64,000 nt of DNA from Conoideocrella luteorostrata. Taxonomy: Eukaryota > Ascomycota > Sordariomycetes > Hypocreales > Clavicipitaceae. The notes under the pieces were generated by a model that was not told the DNA's origin, did no database searches, and saw only the letters and a program-made list of their open reading frames with translations. Positions 33,526 through 44,443 of this stretch are shown piece by piece. A program made the translations under genes and the position numbers. Location of the stretch: contig JASWJB010000063.1 of assembly GCA_032433595.1 (NCBI GenBank), positions 101,089-165,088 of the forward strand. The letters are read 5' to 3'. How positions within the stretch are numbered: position 1 is the stretch's first letter; each line of letters begins with the position of its first letter.

Positions 33526-34840
33526 ATGTCCACAATTGCAGATATTCCTATCATAGACCTCTCCGGACCGCAAGCAGAGGTAGCCGAACAACTCGTCGAC
33601 GCGGCAGCCCAACATGGGTTCATCTATGTTCGGAATTTAGGACACGACATCCCTGCTGCCAGCGTAGACCAAGCCTTTGCCTTGGTATTAATTTACTCCC
33701 TTCATTTTCCTTTTGCTTTTGTGTGCGTGTTGATAGAATATTACTGTGCTAACCTCTAGAATGAAGTCCAAGAAGCTATTAGCAGCTCCGCTAGAAGAAA
33801 AGGAGGCATGCTCCATACAGACAAATAACATGGGCTGGACAAAGATGTACGCTGAGACGCTGGACCCCAAAAACCAAAAGGCATATAATTGTTTCCTTTC
33901 CCTTCGTAATAATACAATTACACCCACTAGTAGGAAGTGTCTGCTAACTGTGCATCAGGTAGGAGACTTTAAAGAGTATGTGAGCTTTTCTGCTGTGCGC
34001 CTCATCACCAAATATCATAGTAACATCTTCAAGGGCCTTCAACTTCGGTGAATTCGTCGACCACAAAGCCCAGCAGCCCATCCCACCTACAATTGCCGCC
34101 GACGAGGCTAAGTTCTCTGCCTTTGCCGACCTCTGCCGAGCCCTATGCCTTAAGATCCTTGCTCTCCTAGGAAAAGGTCTCGAAGTATGTCTAATCCTCC
34201 CTGTTCTGGGAAATTTTAGTCAAACTAACTCATCAAGGTTGATACCTTCTTCTCATCCGCTCATTTCCAATCCCAATCCGGCTCAGGTAGTATCCTCCGC
34301 TTCCTCCGCTATCCACCTCCCTCACCAACTGCCAAAGGGTCAAACGACATTCGCGCTGGCGCCCACTCCGACTACGGCTCCATCACGCTCCTCTTCCGCC
34401 TAAAAGGTCAAGCCGGCCTGGAAATTCTGAAAAAGGATAACACATGGGCTCCCGTACCGGTTTTGCCACCCGGGACTGAGGACGATGATAGCCCCCCTAT
34501 TTTAATCAATATCGGGGATTTGCTTTCTTACTGGACCAACGGATTGTTTAGAAGTACAGTGCACAGAGTGGTGTTTCCTACAGGTCATGGAAATGGAGCC
34601 GAGGGTGTGCCGGGAGAGAGTAACGCTCAGCCGAGGTATTCGATTGCCTACTTTTGTCATCCTATGGAGAATGCGTCGCTGGAGGCGGTGCCGAGTGAAA
34701 GGGTGAAGAATTTTGTACCGCAGGAGGGCCAGAAGGACGCCAATCCATACGCTGAAAGGAAAGTTTTAACCGCCGGAGAACATCTGTTTATGAGGTTGAA
34801 AGAGACCTACGGAACTTTATATGGCGATACCAAGGATTAG
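33526..34840 (+). CDS. 2-oxoglutarate/Fe(II)-dependent dioxygenase (IPNS-like)
   Basis: Isopenicillin-N-synthase-like oxygenase, 347 aa in the model join(33526..33684, 33767..33880, 33959..33975, 34034..34184, 34238..34840). The N-terminal DIOX_N part reads IPIIDLSG and GFIYVRNLGHDIP. The catalytic core has the HxD motif in GAHSDYGSITLL, the distal iron histidine in STVHRVV and the 2OG-binding RYS in QPRYSIAYF. Intron 1 uses acceptor GAAG at 33766, giving FALSKKLLAAPLEEK. Intron 2 appears to be a GC-AG intron (33881-33958, branch GCTAAC) followed by a 17-nt exon; it is 78 nt and has no stop, so a retained form adding 26 residues is also possible. Its stop lies 23 bp from that of the convergent ligase gene. 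Substrate unknown. Confidence 0.85.
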
Positions 34841-34863
34841 ATAGCAGCTGTTCGAATAGGCAC

Positions 34864-37800
34864 CTACACAATCCCACAATACCATCTTCGCCATGGATCG
34901 TGAAACCCATCGTAATATTTCCTCTTCTTCTGCTCATCCTCCAGAACCTTGAGATGCTCCAGCATACGCCAATCATACACTGCAATCCAACCTCGTGTCT
35001 TTCTCGGCAATTCTTTTCGGGCTTGTTCGACATATGCTAGAACATGCTTGGTTTCATTTGCTTTATCCACCGTGTCAACTAGAATGACGACATTCGGGGA
35101 TTTATTGCCCAATGTAGCACCGAAGTTGTTTGCTTCAAGCCAATCGTCCATATCTATTGCAGCGTTGGTTACACCGTGTACACCCAAAAGGGCAGTCCTC
35201 TCCAAAGAGTGAGTGAGTGCTGCTGACGCAAGTAGTACGATAGAACCAAACAGATGGCATTTGTTTCCGGCCATCTTGCACTGATTGCTTGCTTGTTTTG
35301 TGTCATTTACACTTTGGGTCGTGTCCACCAAAAGTGACGACGAGATGGTTATCTGTGTACACCTGGATTCAGTGCTGTGCTGAACAGAATGTTCAATAAT
35401 ATCCTCTTGATTTTCCTGCGTCTCTTGCACAAACGATGTTGTTGTAAGTTCAAACTCGTAAATGTGCTCTTCCTGTCCAGTATTTATGGCAAATGACGAA
35501 TCAGGAGTGAGAGAAGTTATCGAAGCATTCCCGTCAACATCCCCCAGAGGCATTCGCGGCTTTGTATTAGCTGACACTGAAGACAACCGAATCGTATCTA
35601 TGGCCTGACGCTTCGGAGTTGAAGACACAATTGGTGAAGTCTGTGCTGACAATTTGCGTTTATTATGTCCTCTTTCTGACGTATTTGCAGCCGCTGACAC
35701 TGGGAGAGAAGACGTAGGTGGCTTTATGAGCCTCGTCGTTGACACAGCCCTCGCACTTTGGCTTACTGGGCCGGATCTGGCCATTTCTGGGCTTCTGGAT
35801 CGTAGCAGAACAGGCGAGAACGGTGTGCGTGACCTGAGTGGCGATGGCGTAGACATTGTTGTCGCGGTCATTTGGCTGACAGCATCAACTGCTCTGCCCC
35901 TCGGGTCAGCGCCCTCGAGCTTAGCAATCCATTGTAGGTTTTCTTGGCTGTCTTCCAAATCTGGGGTCGCCCTTGCCTCCTGCGCCATTTGTTGTAGTTC
36001 ATGAAAAGTAACGGAATCGGAGAAATCTCTATCAAAGTGAATTTTGGAAACTGCGGGAAATCGCAATGTCCAAAAGCCCATATTGCCTGGTTTATCAAAG
36101 CTGAAGCACCTCAAATCAAACACCGGCGGGTTCTGAAACGCGACACTTAATGGAGCATCGGCTTCAATGCCTTTCGGGATGTTTAACTTGGTCATGTCGT
36201 TCTTGTCCAGAGGCACAGACAACGGGTTTGCATAAGCTATAAAGGTCTTGAGATGCGATTCTGCGATCTCTACAGCGCTGACCACGGTAAATTCTGGTTT
36301 GGCGTTCCATCGCTTAACTGCTTCTTTATTATCGAGACAGCCAACATAGAATACTGTCCACCTCAAATTAGGAATCCTATAGGACTTAGCCTTCATAGCA
36401 TTGAAGCCGGCGCCGATCACAGCAAAGTCTCCCACATCACCAAATGCGCCAATGTATTCCTTTTTGAGTTTTATGCAAAGTCCAGAAATCCGACCGGCAC
36501 TATGCTCCAAGTTGAAATACGGGTCATCGGGTTTCAACACTAAGCCCTCTCCTTTAGCGGTGATGACACTAGCAAAGGCCTTTCGTAGCTCGGATGCTCC
36601 AGTAGGGCGATGGAAGTCAACCAGCGTCCTTCTCACCAGCTCTGCCTGACCTCTCTCGCAATGGATTGTATTTTCTAGGGTCTTGAATCGCTCGGAATGT
36701 CGCAGTCCCAGAAGAGACTGTTCATCAAGAAGTAAAATATCGTAATATACGATCATCAAATGCTCGCAAGATCGAGGCCTGTTCTCATTAGTTCCAGTCC
36801 ACCGGGAATCATGCCATTTACATACGGCGAGTCCATGTCTACATCCAATAGCCGACCTCGTCTAGCCACATGGTTTCGAATTTTGTGAAACGGCAAGATT
36901 TTACCCTGCTAAGCATTATCAGCAGTCATGATGCAGTACTCCGGAGCATATGCTACTCACCGCATCATCGTATACGACAAGCTCTCCCTCAAGGATACAC
37001 CCTTTACGCACATTGCAGCTCGAACGGCCAAGTCCGAGAGACCTGACAATTGCGCTAGGTCATGTTAGCTACAGAAATATTGTGGTCCATTTCTTTTCTT
37101 ACCCATGAAGTTTGTGACGGTCTTCGGTACTATCCTTGCCGCTTTTCGAAAAGATTTGGACGCGAGGCTTTCCATCCGATATGCTGACGTGGATTTGGCA
37201 GTACTCGCCATCGATTTTATTTTCCACGCTCATCCGGCCGCCTCCCATGTCAAGACAATGTTTAATACTGCGACCTTTGAACCAATTCTGTCTGCCTACT
37301 TTGACACCAAGCTTGGGCTGAACTGTAGCAAGAATCCGGGCTCGCTTTGTCGTAGCCGTTGCGTGGTCAGCCAACATGCTGCTCTTAGCAGTTTGTAGCG
37401 TCTTGATGGCTGTCGAAAAGTCCTCTTGCACTTTTAAAATCAATGGCAAGGTCGAATCGCAGCATCGATAGACAAGTTGAGAGTCTAAAATCAGCGGTTG
37501 GTAGTTTTTCAGGATAAGTCGTGTGAACCATTTAGCCTCACGAGCCGAAAGACGGCGATAGACCTCTTCCAGGTCACATCTGCCTCGTGAGAGACTGCTG
37601 GTCTGAGAACGACGAATAGAAGGAGAGCTCCATTTGATCCTTGAGGCTAGACCATGCAGAACCTCATCAATCTCCTCTATGGTGATGCGATGACTTTCGT
37701 TAGGGGTAGGATTTGGCTGCAAAGCAATGAGTACAGCTGCTTTATCAATATTGGAGTTGGAACGAGTGGACCGACAGTGTTAATAAGAATGCGTTCGACG

Positions 37801-38111
37801 CAATCGGCCAGATCAGTTCCCTGGCCAGGCTGCCGGTACAAGCCAAGTTCGACAAGTCGAGATGATCCAAGCATTAACGCCTTACCGATCAGCTTTTCGA
37901 GTGTCGTGGTTTTGATGCAATAGACCCGGTCTGTCCGTTTTTCTGGAAGCAAAGTGGAAAGCAAGGCGGCAAGATCTGCATCTTTCGCATCAATGTGAAC
38001 TCGATTCCGAGCAAACCAATCGACAACAGCTTGAGTACTAGGTTTGTCTGCCGTACACAATCTGTAGCAGTCGTCCAGCAAGTCGCACACCAAAACAAAC
38101 GGAGTAGGCAT
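34864..38111 (-). CDS. ATP-dependent DNA ligase, LIG4-like
   Basis: Eukaryotic-type ATP-dependent ligase. Model complement(join(34864..36778, 36826..36905, 36961..37042, 37103..37716, 37776..38111)), 1008 aa. An N-terminal DNA-binding region (about 1-240) is followed by the adenylation domain: motif I ENKIDGEY with the AMP-accepting K279, CILEGELVVYDD, VYYDILLLDE, motif IV GEGLVLKP and motif V CIKLKKEYIG. A Ser/Thr/Pro-rich linker leads to a C-terminal segment (about the last 130 residues) with BRCT-like features (HLFGSIVLLAS, NVVILVDT, GWIAVYDWRMLEHLK). Introns 2-4 restore family motifs exactly, including a 47-nt intron between DSP and RSCEHLM. Intron 1 (37717-37775) has a weak GTCGGT donor and is the uncertain junction. 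It may be LIG4 itself or a divergent paralog acting in end joining. Confidence 0.85.
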
Positions 38112-40025
38112 TGCAATTTGAAGCAAAATTAAGTATACAAGAGGTTAGTCCATTCAAGCAGATCCAAAATTACTGTACCCAAGAAAAAATTAATTATCAT
38201 TAAGAAGACGTGCGAGTCTCAGGCTTCTGCTAGCGTCTGGGACCACGACAAACAACAGATGCGCAGGCAGCAAAGGTCTGGTCCGGTGCGGAGATCATAC
38301 CGCCAGCGCAAGGCGTTTTACGCATCCATTATCCACGCTGGAGGTAGGGCTGCCTTAGAATCGTGGTGTCGCCATTCTGGTGGTTACGCCTAGGAGGATA
38401 CGCGTTTGTGCTTCTCAGGGTCGTCTCAAAGTGGGCCGCTTCCCAGGCTGGCCACGCGACTAGGACGGGTGGTCACATGCTCACAGCAGTCAGGGTGAGA
38501 GTGTCCTTGAATGCGCAAAATTCCTTTTGCACATGGCATCAGCTTTATTAGAGCTGGACTTACAGGAGATCAGGCATGTCACCCCCTAGGACATCGTTCA
38601 CAAATTGACCTACGATCACCTGCAGATTACTCCGAACAGAATTATGGGTTCTTCACTACTCCGTACAGAGTGCGTACATACGGAGTACACCGATCATCAC
38701 GTTCTTACGCATCGGGTGATGAGGCCTCATCGATCATGGCCAGCTCTTGATGGTGCTTACTAGTACTAGTATCATTGAACTGGACTAAAGGCTCCACATG
38801 ATAGTGATTGGCCGCTAATATCAGAGGGAAATGAAACTTCCTGCAAGTCCTGTCACCTTCTCCACAGCACACAAGGGGCTTAGGCTAGCAGGTGGAGCAT
38901 CTCAAGCCGCCGTGCCCCTTGCACTGCCGTTTTGGTATCGTTGACCCCGTTGAACCAGGCCATGGACTGGAAACAGATGTGCATTTTCAGGGACCGCCAA
39001 CCCTACAAGGTCGGGACGATCCATTGTGTCCGCTGGTTGTCGGGCCAAACTGCTGGCTGCCAGGTTTCACCAAGTAGCTGCTGGCCGGGGTAATCAATTG
39101 AGGAGCAGAATGCATTGATATTATGCGAATTAATTCTTCACAGCACCCTCAATTGCAGTTTGCATGAACTGCTTGACATTAGACGCTCGACTCTGCTCAT
39201 AGTGTAGTCTGTGATTACGGCATAATCAAAAATCCAGCTAAATAATCCCCTTATCCTTGGTCCGAGACACCCACCTCCTCGTGTATCCCAAACAAGCTGC
39301 ACAACCAAGACACGTACACAGACAGCGAGAAACAAACCCGTTTCGCGTGTTGATTGACTGGGTTGACCTCATCAGTCTTGGGTCGAAACCACCAACTCCT
39401 ACTTCCTGATCTTGCTGTTGTCCTGGCTTCCTGTTGCCTGCCCTTGCCATCCACGCCAGACTGCCAACCACCCCGGTCGATCCTCTTTCGCTTGCCAGCA
39501 CTGCCAGCCCATCACCATCTCGACGGATCCTGGGCATTGGCTGGCCTGGTAACCTCGGCGCCCAGTTGACCATCCATCCGTCCAATGGCTCGTGGCAGCT
39601 GAGGAGACAAGCCCACCATCATTAACCCCATCCTACTGAGGTTGGCTGTCGGTTCAATTCGATTGTTGGTGTGGTGTTTCTTGCTCGGCCGCCTAGCCCG
39701 TAATGAGGAGCAGAGCCGACATTGGCTTTGTTGCTCTTCCTTCCTCTGCACACGTTCACTCATGACTGCATCGTTTCTCTCAATTTGCGCTCTCGATCGC
39801 TGCTACGCTCTTTTCGATGAATATCGTCATCTGAACCGGGGTCAACTTCTCATCACACTCGCTCCAAGGGTCGCTGCTGCTGGTACATCTGTACGCCGAC
39901 GCAGACAACAACAACAACACTGCCGGACTCCATCCGCTACTTTCTCAACAAAACGCCGGAGGCAGCACCACCAGCACCGCGGTACGCGCCACTCTTTGTC
40001 TAAAATTGCAAAGAGGTCTCTGGCT
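38112..40025. other. Intergenic with inverted TACTCCGTAC pair
   Basis: No gene recognised. Contains TACTCCGTAC (38657-38666) facing TACGGAGTAC (38679-38688). The frame open upstream of 40026 is Arg/Gln/His-rich and looks like a translated 5' leader. Confidence 0.55.
38657..38688. repeat. Inverted TACTCCGTAC / TACGGAGTAC pair
   Basis: Ten-base arms face each other across 12 bp and could form a hairpin. Confidence 0.75.
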
Positions 40026-41679
40026 ATGGCCTCATATCAAGAAATACGCCGTCGCTCATCAGCTGCCGATCGCACTCCTGTTGAGTCTTCGGTTATTGCA
40101 TCCGCAACCACTAGTACATCGACATTCGTTCCCCCTGAGAAGTCACCACTGATAGCAGCTCACGAGAGCACAAACAAAATCATACGAAACCGGCAGCAGC
40201 TTTCCGGTAGCGATGCAATCATTATGCCCCCACCGCCATTACCCGCGGAGAACACGGCATCATCATCGTCATCGTCATCATCATCATTAGCACGCCAATC
40301 ACGCTCTGACTCTTCCGCACGCATACCTAATAGGCTTTCACTCACTTTACCCATTGCATTACCAACCAGCGATCCCTCAAGGCCACCACCAACAGCATCA
40401 ACTTCCACATCGTCTTCCATGCCGCCAACTCCACAAGACAGGTCCGAAACGCCGTCGCTCTCCAATGTGAATGAATTTATAACAGCAATCGCCGCAAAGG
40501 AGCGTAAGGTGTTGGAGCTGAAAGAGGAGTTGGCGCATGAAGAGGCACAACTCGCAGCCCTAAAGAAGCAGTTCTCCTGTACAGATACAATACATAAGAG
40601 AGGAGCGACTCATCAGATAGGTTTTGAGAGCCGAGCTTCGACGCCTACTGCTGACGGCGATGGGCTTTCACCGAGACGCAGCGTTGATGTCGATCGCAGA
40701 ACCCAGTTTCTTCAGAATCAGAGCACCCCAACGCAGAATAGAAGACGAGTTCTCCGCGGCGGTCACACACGTACACTCTCGCTGCTCTCACCCGCGAGAA
40801 CAAATTCCGAGTTTTCTGTGATGAACGAGCAGACGCCAGAAGACTCTCGATTCCCTTCCATCGACCGAGGGGCTAGCAGCGGTGGCAATCCTGCCCTTCC
40901 AAAGAGAGCGTCTTGGCAGCCCCGATCCCAACAGAACTCACCGGTTGTTCCCCGAATGGTTGAAGACTTCAAACTTGGATTTAGGTCCTTTGTAGAGGAT
41001 ATCCGACAGATTACCATAGGCGACGAGCCAGTCAATGGACAGACTCAACAACGGAGCCCTCACGCCGGCCACTACCGAACTGGGTCATTGAGTCAGGGAG
41101 TTTACACAGATCTTGGTAGGTCGAGAACTTTGCAGCAAAAAAAGAACAACAATTCGGACATTGCATCGATCACAGCTCCTCCAACTCCAATCAGTAAACG
41201 CAAGGATGCATCACTCGAAAACCCAAAGCCTGCTAAGAGCAAACACTTTTCTTGGACGCCCCTGGGCTTTGATTCCATGGACGACACGGACTGGGCAAAC
41301 TGGGAATCTCCTGTGCAGGGCAAGAGTACTCGGTGGAGCGGGTCGACGATGAACAGTGGCATAATGGATGACATACAGTCTATTCCCGAGAATGCCGAAG
41401 AATCTGCTACCCCAATGTAGGTCTACCATATGCCTTTTGAAAATCGTCCCGAAGACCAGAACAAAGGATACTGATCATGTACGCAGCAAAACAAAATCCA
41501 CTGTTCAAACTCCAATCCTCTCCCCACACAAGCTCGAGGAACTCCTCCCAAACGTCGTAAATCGGCTGTCGCCGAGCAACATCAAGCGTACCGCCAACAA
41601 CCTCCTCGACGAGTGGGAAAAATCCCTGGTGGCCCCTTCCGAGTTGGGAGTGGCCGACAAGGAAAACACAGCAACATGA
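40026..41679 (+). CDS. Fungal-specific Ser-rich coiled-coil protein (possibly DUF4048)
   Basis: Model join(40026..41416, 41487..41679), 527 aa. The protein is mostly disordered and Ser/Thr/Pro-rich, with a poly-Ser tract, an SLTLPI segment, a short coiled coil (AIAAKERKVLELKEELAHEEAQLAAL is its span) and a conserved-looking C-terminal part: WTPLGFDSMDDTDW followed by WESP and RWSGST, then an acidic patch. The second exon adds a helical KLEELLPNVVNRLSP-type tail. The pattern resembles fungal DUF4048 proteins, but I am not certain of the assignment. The start is chosen at MASYQEIRRR because the upstream open frame is low-complexity; the frame stays open to 39642. The intron has donor GTAGGT, branch ACTGATC and acceptor CGCAG. 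Function unknown; several SP/TP sites suggest phosphorylation. Confidence 0.72.
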
Positions 41680-43360
41680 ATGGCCAGAGGTACAACAACT
41701 CGATACAAACTCAACAATTGATGAAGATTGGCATGTTTATATATATACGGCGCATTAGCAGCAAGCAAGTAGGCTACCGACAGCGACTTTATTTTTTACT
41801 TTGTTTAATGAAGACAGTGGGGGAGATGTCTGCCAATGCGGCGAGATACTTGTCAATGGAGAATGTGGCGTGGCTGCGGCGTGTGTTGGTCGCGAGGGCA
41901 ATGACGGAGCTATGGGGCCTCATGTTATTTGGAGGATATCTGAGAATACTAGGATATAGGAAAAGACGAGTCAGGGATGGGTACTTTGTACTTTTTGGAA
42001 GGAAGTACAGGTTTGAGTAAGGCCCTTTTAGGTTGGGGGGTCAAGACGATGACACGAGTTAATGTGACATGACGACTTTACATAGTTGAGGTACTGATTA
42101 TAGTCAAATGTACCTGTTCATGAGACGTTTTGTGTTGTGTTGCTGACATGTATGCATGTAGTTGTTTTTGTATCGGGCGCAGCGTGTAAAGAGTAACCAA
42201 ACCTATCTTGTCTTGTTTGAGGAAAATATGATCAACACCAAGTGTGTGTCAGCCGACGGTTCGACAGTTCAACAGTCCGGCCTGTCCGCTATGTCCTCGA
42301 CACATAATATCGGGCGCGCGATAACGGAGGAACCCGCATGGAGTTGATCAGGGAATGAACTGGTGTGGCATATCAACGTCGGAGATTCGGCAGCGTACAT
42401 AGAAATATTGATCAATAATGGCAGCTTATTAATAATATCAATATCATGTCGTCTTGGTGTTCACTCCCCGCTCCAACTGACGACTCCTGGCACGTCGGGC
42501 TGCCCTCGGAATGGATGCGTACTAACGAAGCGATTGCGAGGTTCGGAGGTGTGGTGGGGAGGTGTGGAGGGCCTAACGGTTCTTTCGCCGCCCGTTTCGG
42601 CTCCCCGCTGTGCTGCCAGGTGGCCAGACTGCCAGAGTGCAGTTTTGCGGGGTTGTTCAGTGCTGTGATTGACGAATGCGATGCTGCATATGCAGATGAC
42701 GGGTAGTTAGGGTGTGCTGTTGAGCACCACCTTTATGGTGGGGCGTACGGAGCAACTAACTGCGGCATCGAATCGAAAGGGGAATTCGAAGCAAACCAGG
42801 TCTTTACGTCAGCGCTGTACGGGGAGAGGAGCCAATTCCACACACACACGCATGTTGGCTAGCTGGACCGCAATGGGCTCGCTTTCGCTTACACACGCAG
42901 GCATGCCTACTTGGTGTTTTCTTGCAGACATGACATGCGTGTGTGCGGCTAGCACGGAGAAGTGTTTGCTGCGTCATTATAACGCAAAGGGAGTCCGCAG
43001 GTGGGGGTGGTGAGCACGTCTAGGTATCTGGATATTTTGGGTATATAACGGACCGAGACTCGCGCCCCTCTTGTGTCCTGTGCTGTGCTGCAATTACACA
43101 CTTCGATGAATGAGCAGCTGTCACATTCACTGGTTACAAAATAGCTTCTTCTTCGTCGTCTAGCAAGAGAGAGAGGGCTTTTGTCTCCCACAAGGACCTG
43201 TCTACACCGAGGAACAACACTTCATACAATTTCATTACTCTGTCTTGTCTGGATAATTCATTCTATCTCGCCTTCACATATTGAATCCTACCATACCATA
43301 CCAGAAACCTCAGCTACTTCGATTCAAACCCCCCGTTTTAAACCTCGTAGTCAGGCAATC
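41680..43360. other. Intergenic, no gene seen
   Basis: Small open frames only, none with family features. A TATATAA at 43042-43048 may serve the DUF4188 gene, with its start 313 bp downstream. Confidence 0.55.
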
Positions 43361-44301
43361 ATGGGTCGTGAGTTCCAACCCAAGCTCGCGCCGCTGTCTA
43401 AGCCCGCGCCAGAGAAGGCCCTCAGCCTGACAACAGTAAGGACACCACCTCCAAACACAACAACAGTCAACCCCCCCTCCCCCTCTCTCTCTTGTTACCA
43501 CACTAACATATATAAACGCAGCTTCTCATCAAGAGCCTCCTCGCACAGCGCTACAAGTTCTTCATCACCGCCGGCCTGCAGCTCGGCATAAGCACCGTCT
43601 TCCCCGGCCGGTACGCTGTCGTGCCCATCGCCACGCTCGCCCTCCTCATCCTCACCACGCAGGCCATCGACCTGCTCACGCCGTCGCCGTCACCACCACC
43701 CGCGTTTATGCGATCCGTAGTCCCTGGCCGCACGTCCTCTCTGCTGCCCCGGCCAGACGGCTCGTTCGGCTCGTCTCCTTCCTCCCAGCCCCTCGTGGTC
43801 TTCAAGCTGGGCGTGCAGTTCAACCATCCCCGCGGGCAGTTCTGTCCCGGCGGCAAAGAAATCGCCGAGAAATTCCTCGACATGAACAGGAGCTTACTCG
43901 AGCGGCGGGACGAGCTCGGCCTGATCAGCGTTAGTTCGTGGGGCGGGCAGCAGGAGGAGATAGGTAGCACGATATTGTTGAACTACTACTTCAGGGATGT
44001 GGAGAGCGTGCACAAGTTTGCGCATGAAGAGATGCATAGGAAGGCGTGGGATTGGTATACCAACGAGAGGCTGGACCATATTGGCATCTTCCATGAGACA
44101 TTTCTGGTGCCTGCGCATGCGTATGAGTCCATCTATGTGAATTGCAAGCCGTTGCTTATGGGGGCTGGACTGGTGAGGTGCGAAGGGCTGGAGAAGGAGG
44201 GTGCGCAGTGGAGGAATACATTAGTGAGCGCAGATACTATGGGTTTGAAGAGCCAGTGGCAGAGAATGAACAGGGATATGAACGGGTTGCCGAAGGCGTG
44301 A
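43361..44301 (+). CDS. DUF4188-family protein
   Basis: Model join(43361..43435, 43522..44301), 284 aa. The N-terminal tail (MGREFQPKLAPLSKP) is followed by a hydrophobic segment (YAVVPIATLALLILTTQAIDLL) that may be membrane-associated. The DUF4188 domain then begins with VVFKLGVQFNHPRGQFCPGGKEI and continues through SWGGQQEE, LNYYFRDVESVHKFAHEEMHRKAWDW (in parts) and HIGIFHETFLVP. The fold is related to dimeric alpha-beta barrels and members are sometimes annotated as monooxygenases, without a shown reaction. The intron has donor GTAAGG, branch CACTAAC and acceptor CGCAG, phase 0. The gene converges on the secreted TIM-barrel-like gene 142 bp downstream. Confidence 0.83.
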
Positions 44302-44443
44302 TGGATGAGTGATTGATGAATTCGTGTTGTTGGCGAGGCCATTTTGTTCAGCTAGTGGTGTTTGGTTTTAATGTATTCGGCTTTTACTGTTGACTCAAGA
44401 TCATCAGTGCTCGGTAGCACTTTATGATTGTGATCTCCTACAC

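Noticed and set aside
37717..37740. 18-nt GTACTC...TTGCAG as the first ligase intron
   Set aside because: Far too short to splice; a 59-nt intron (37717-37775) with a weaker donor keeps frame and family alignment.
41613..42020. 135-aa ORF overlapping the end of the Ser-rich protein gene
   Set aside because: Different frame from the supported exon and continues into 3' flank without recognisable features.
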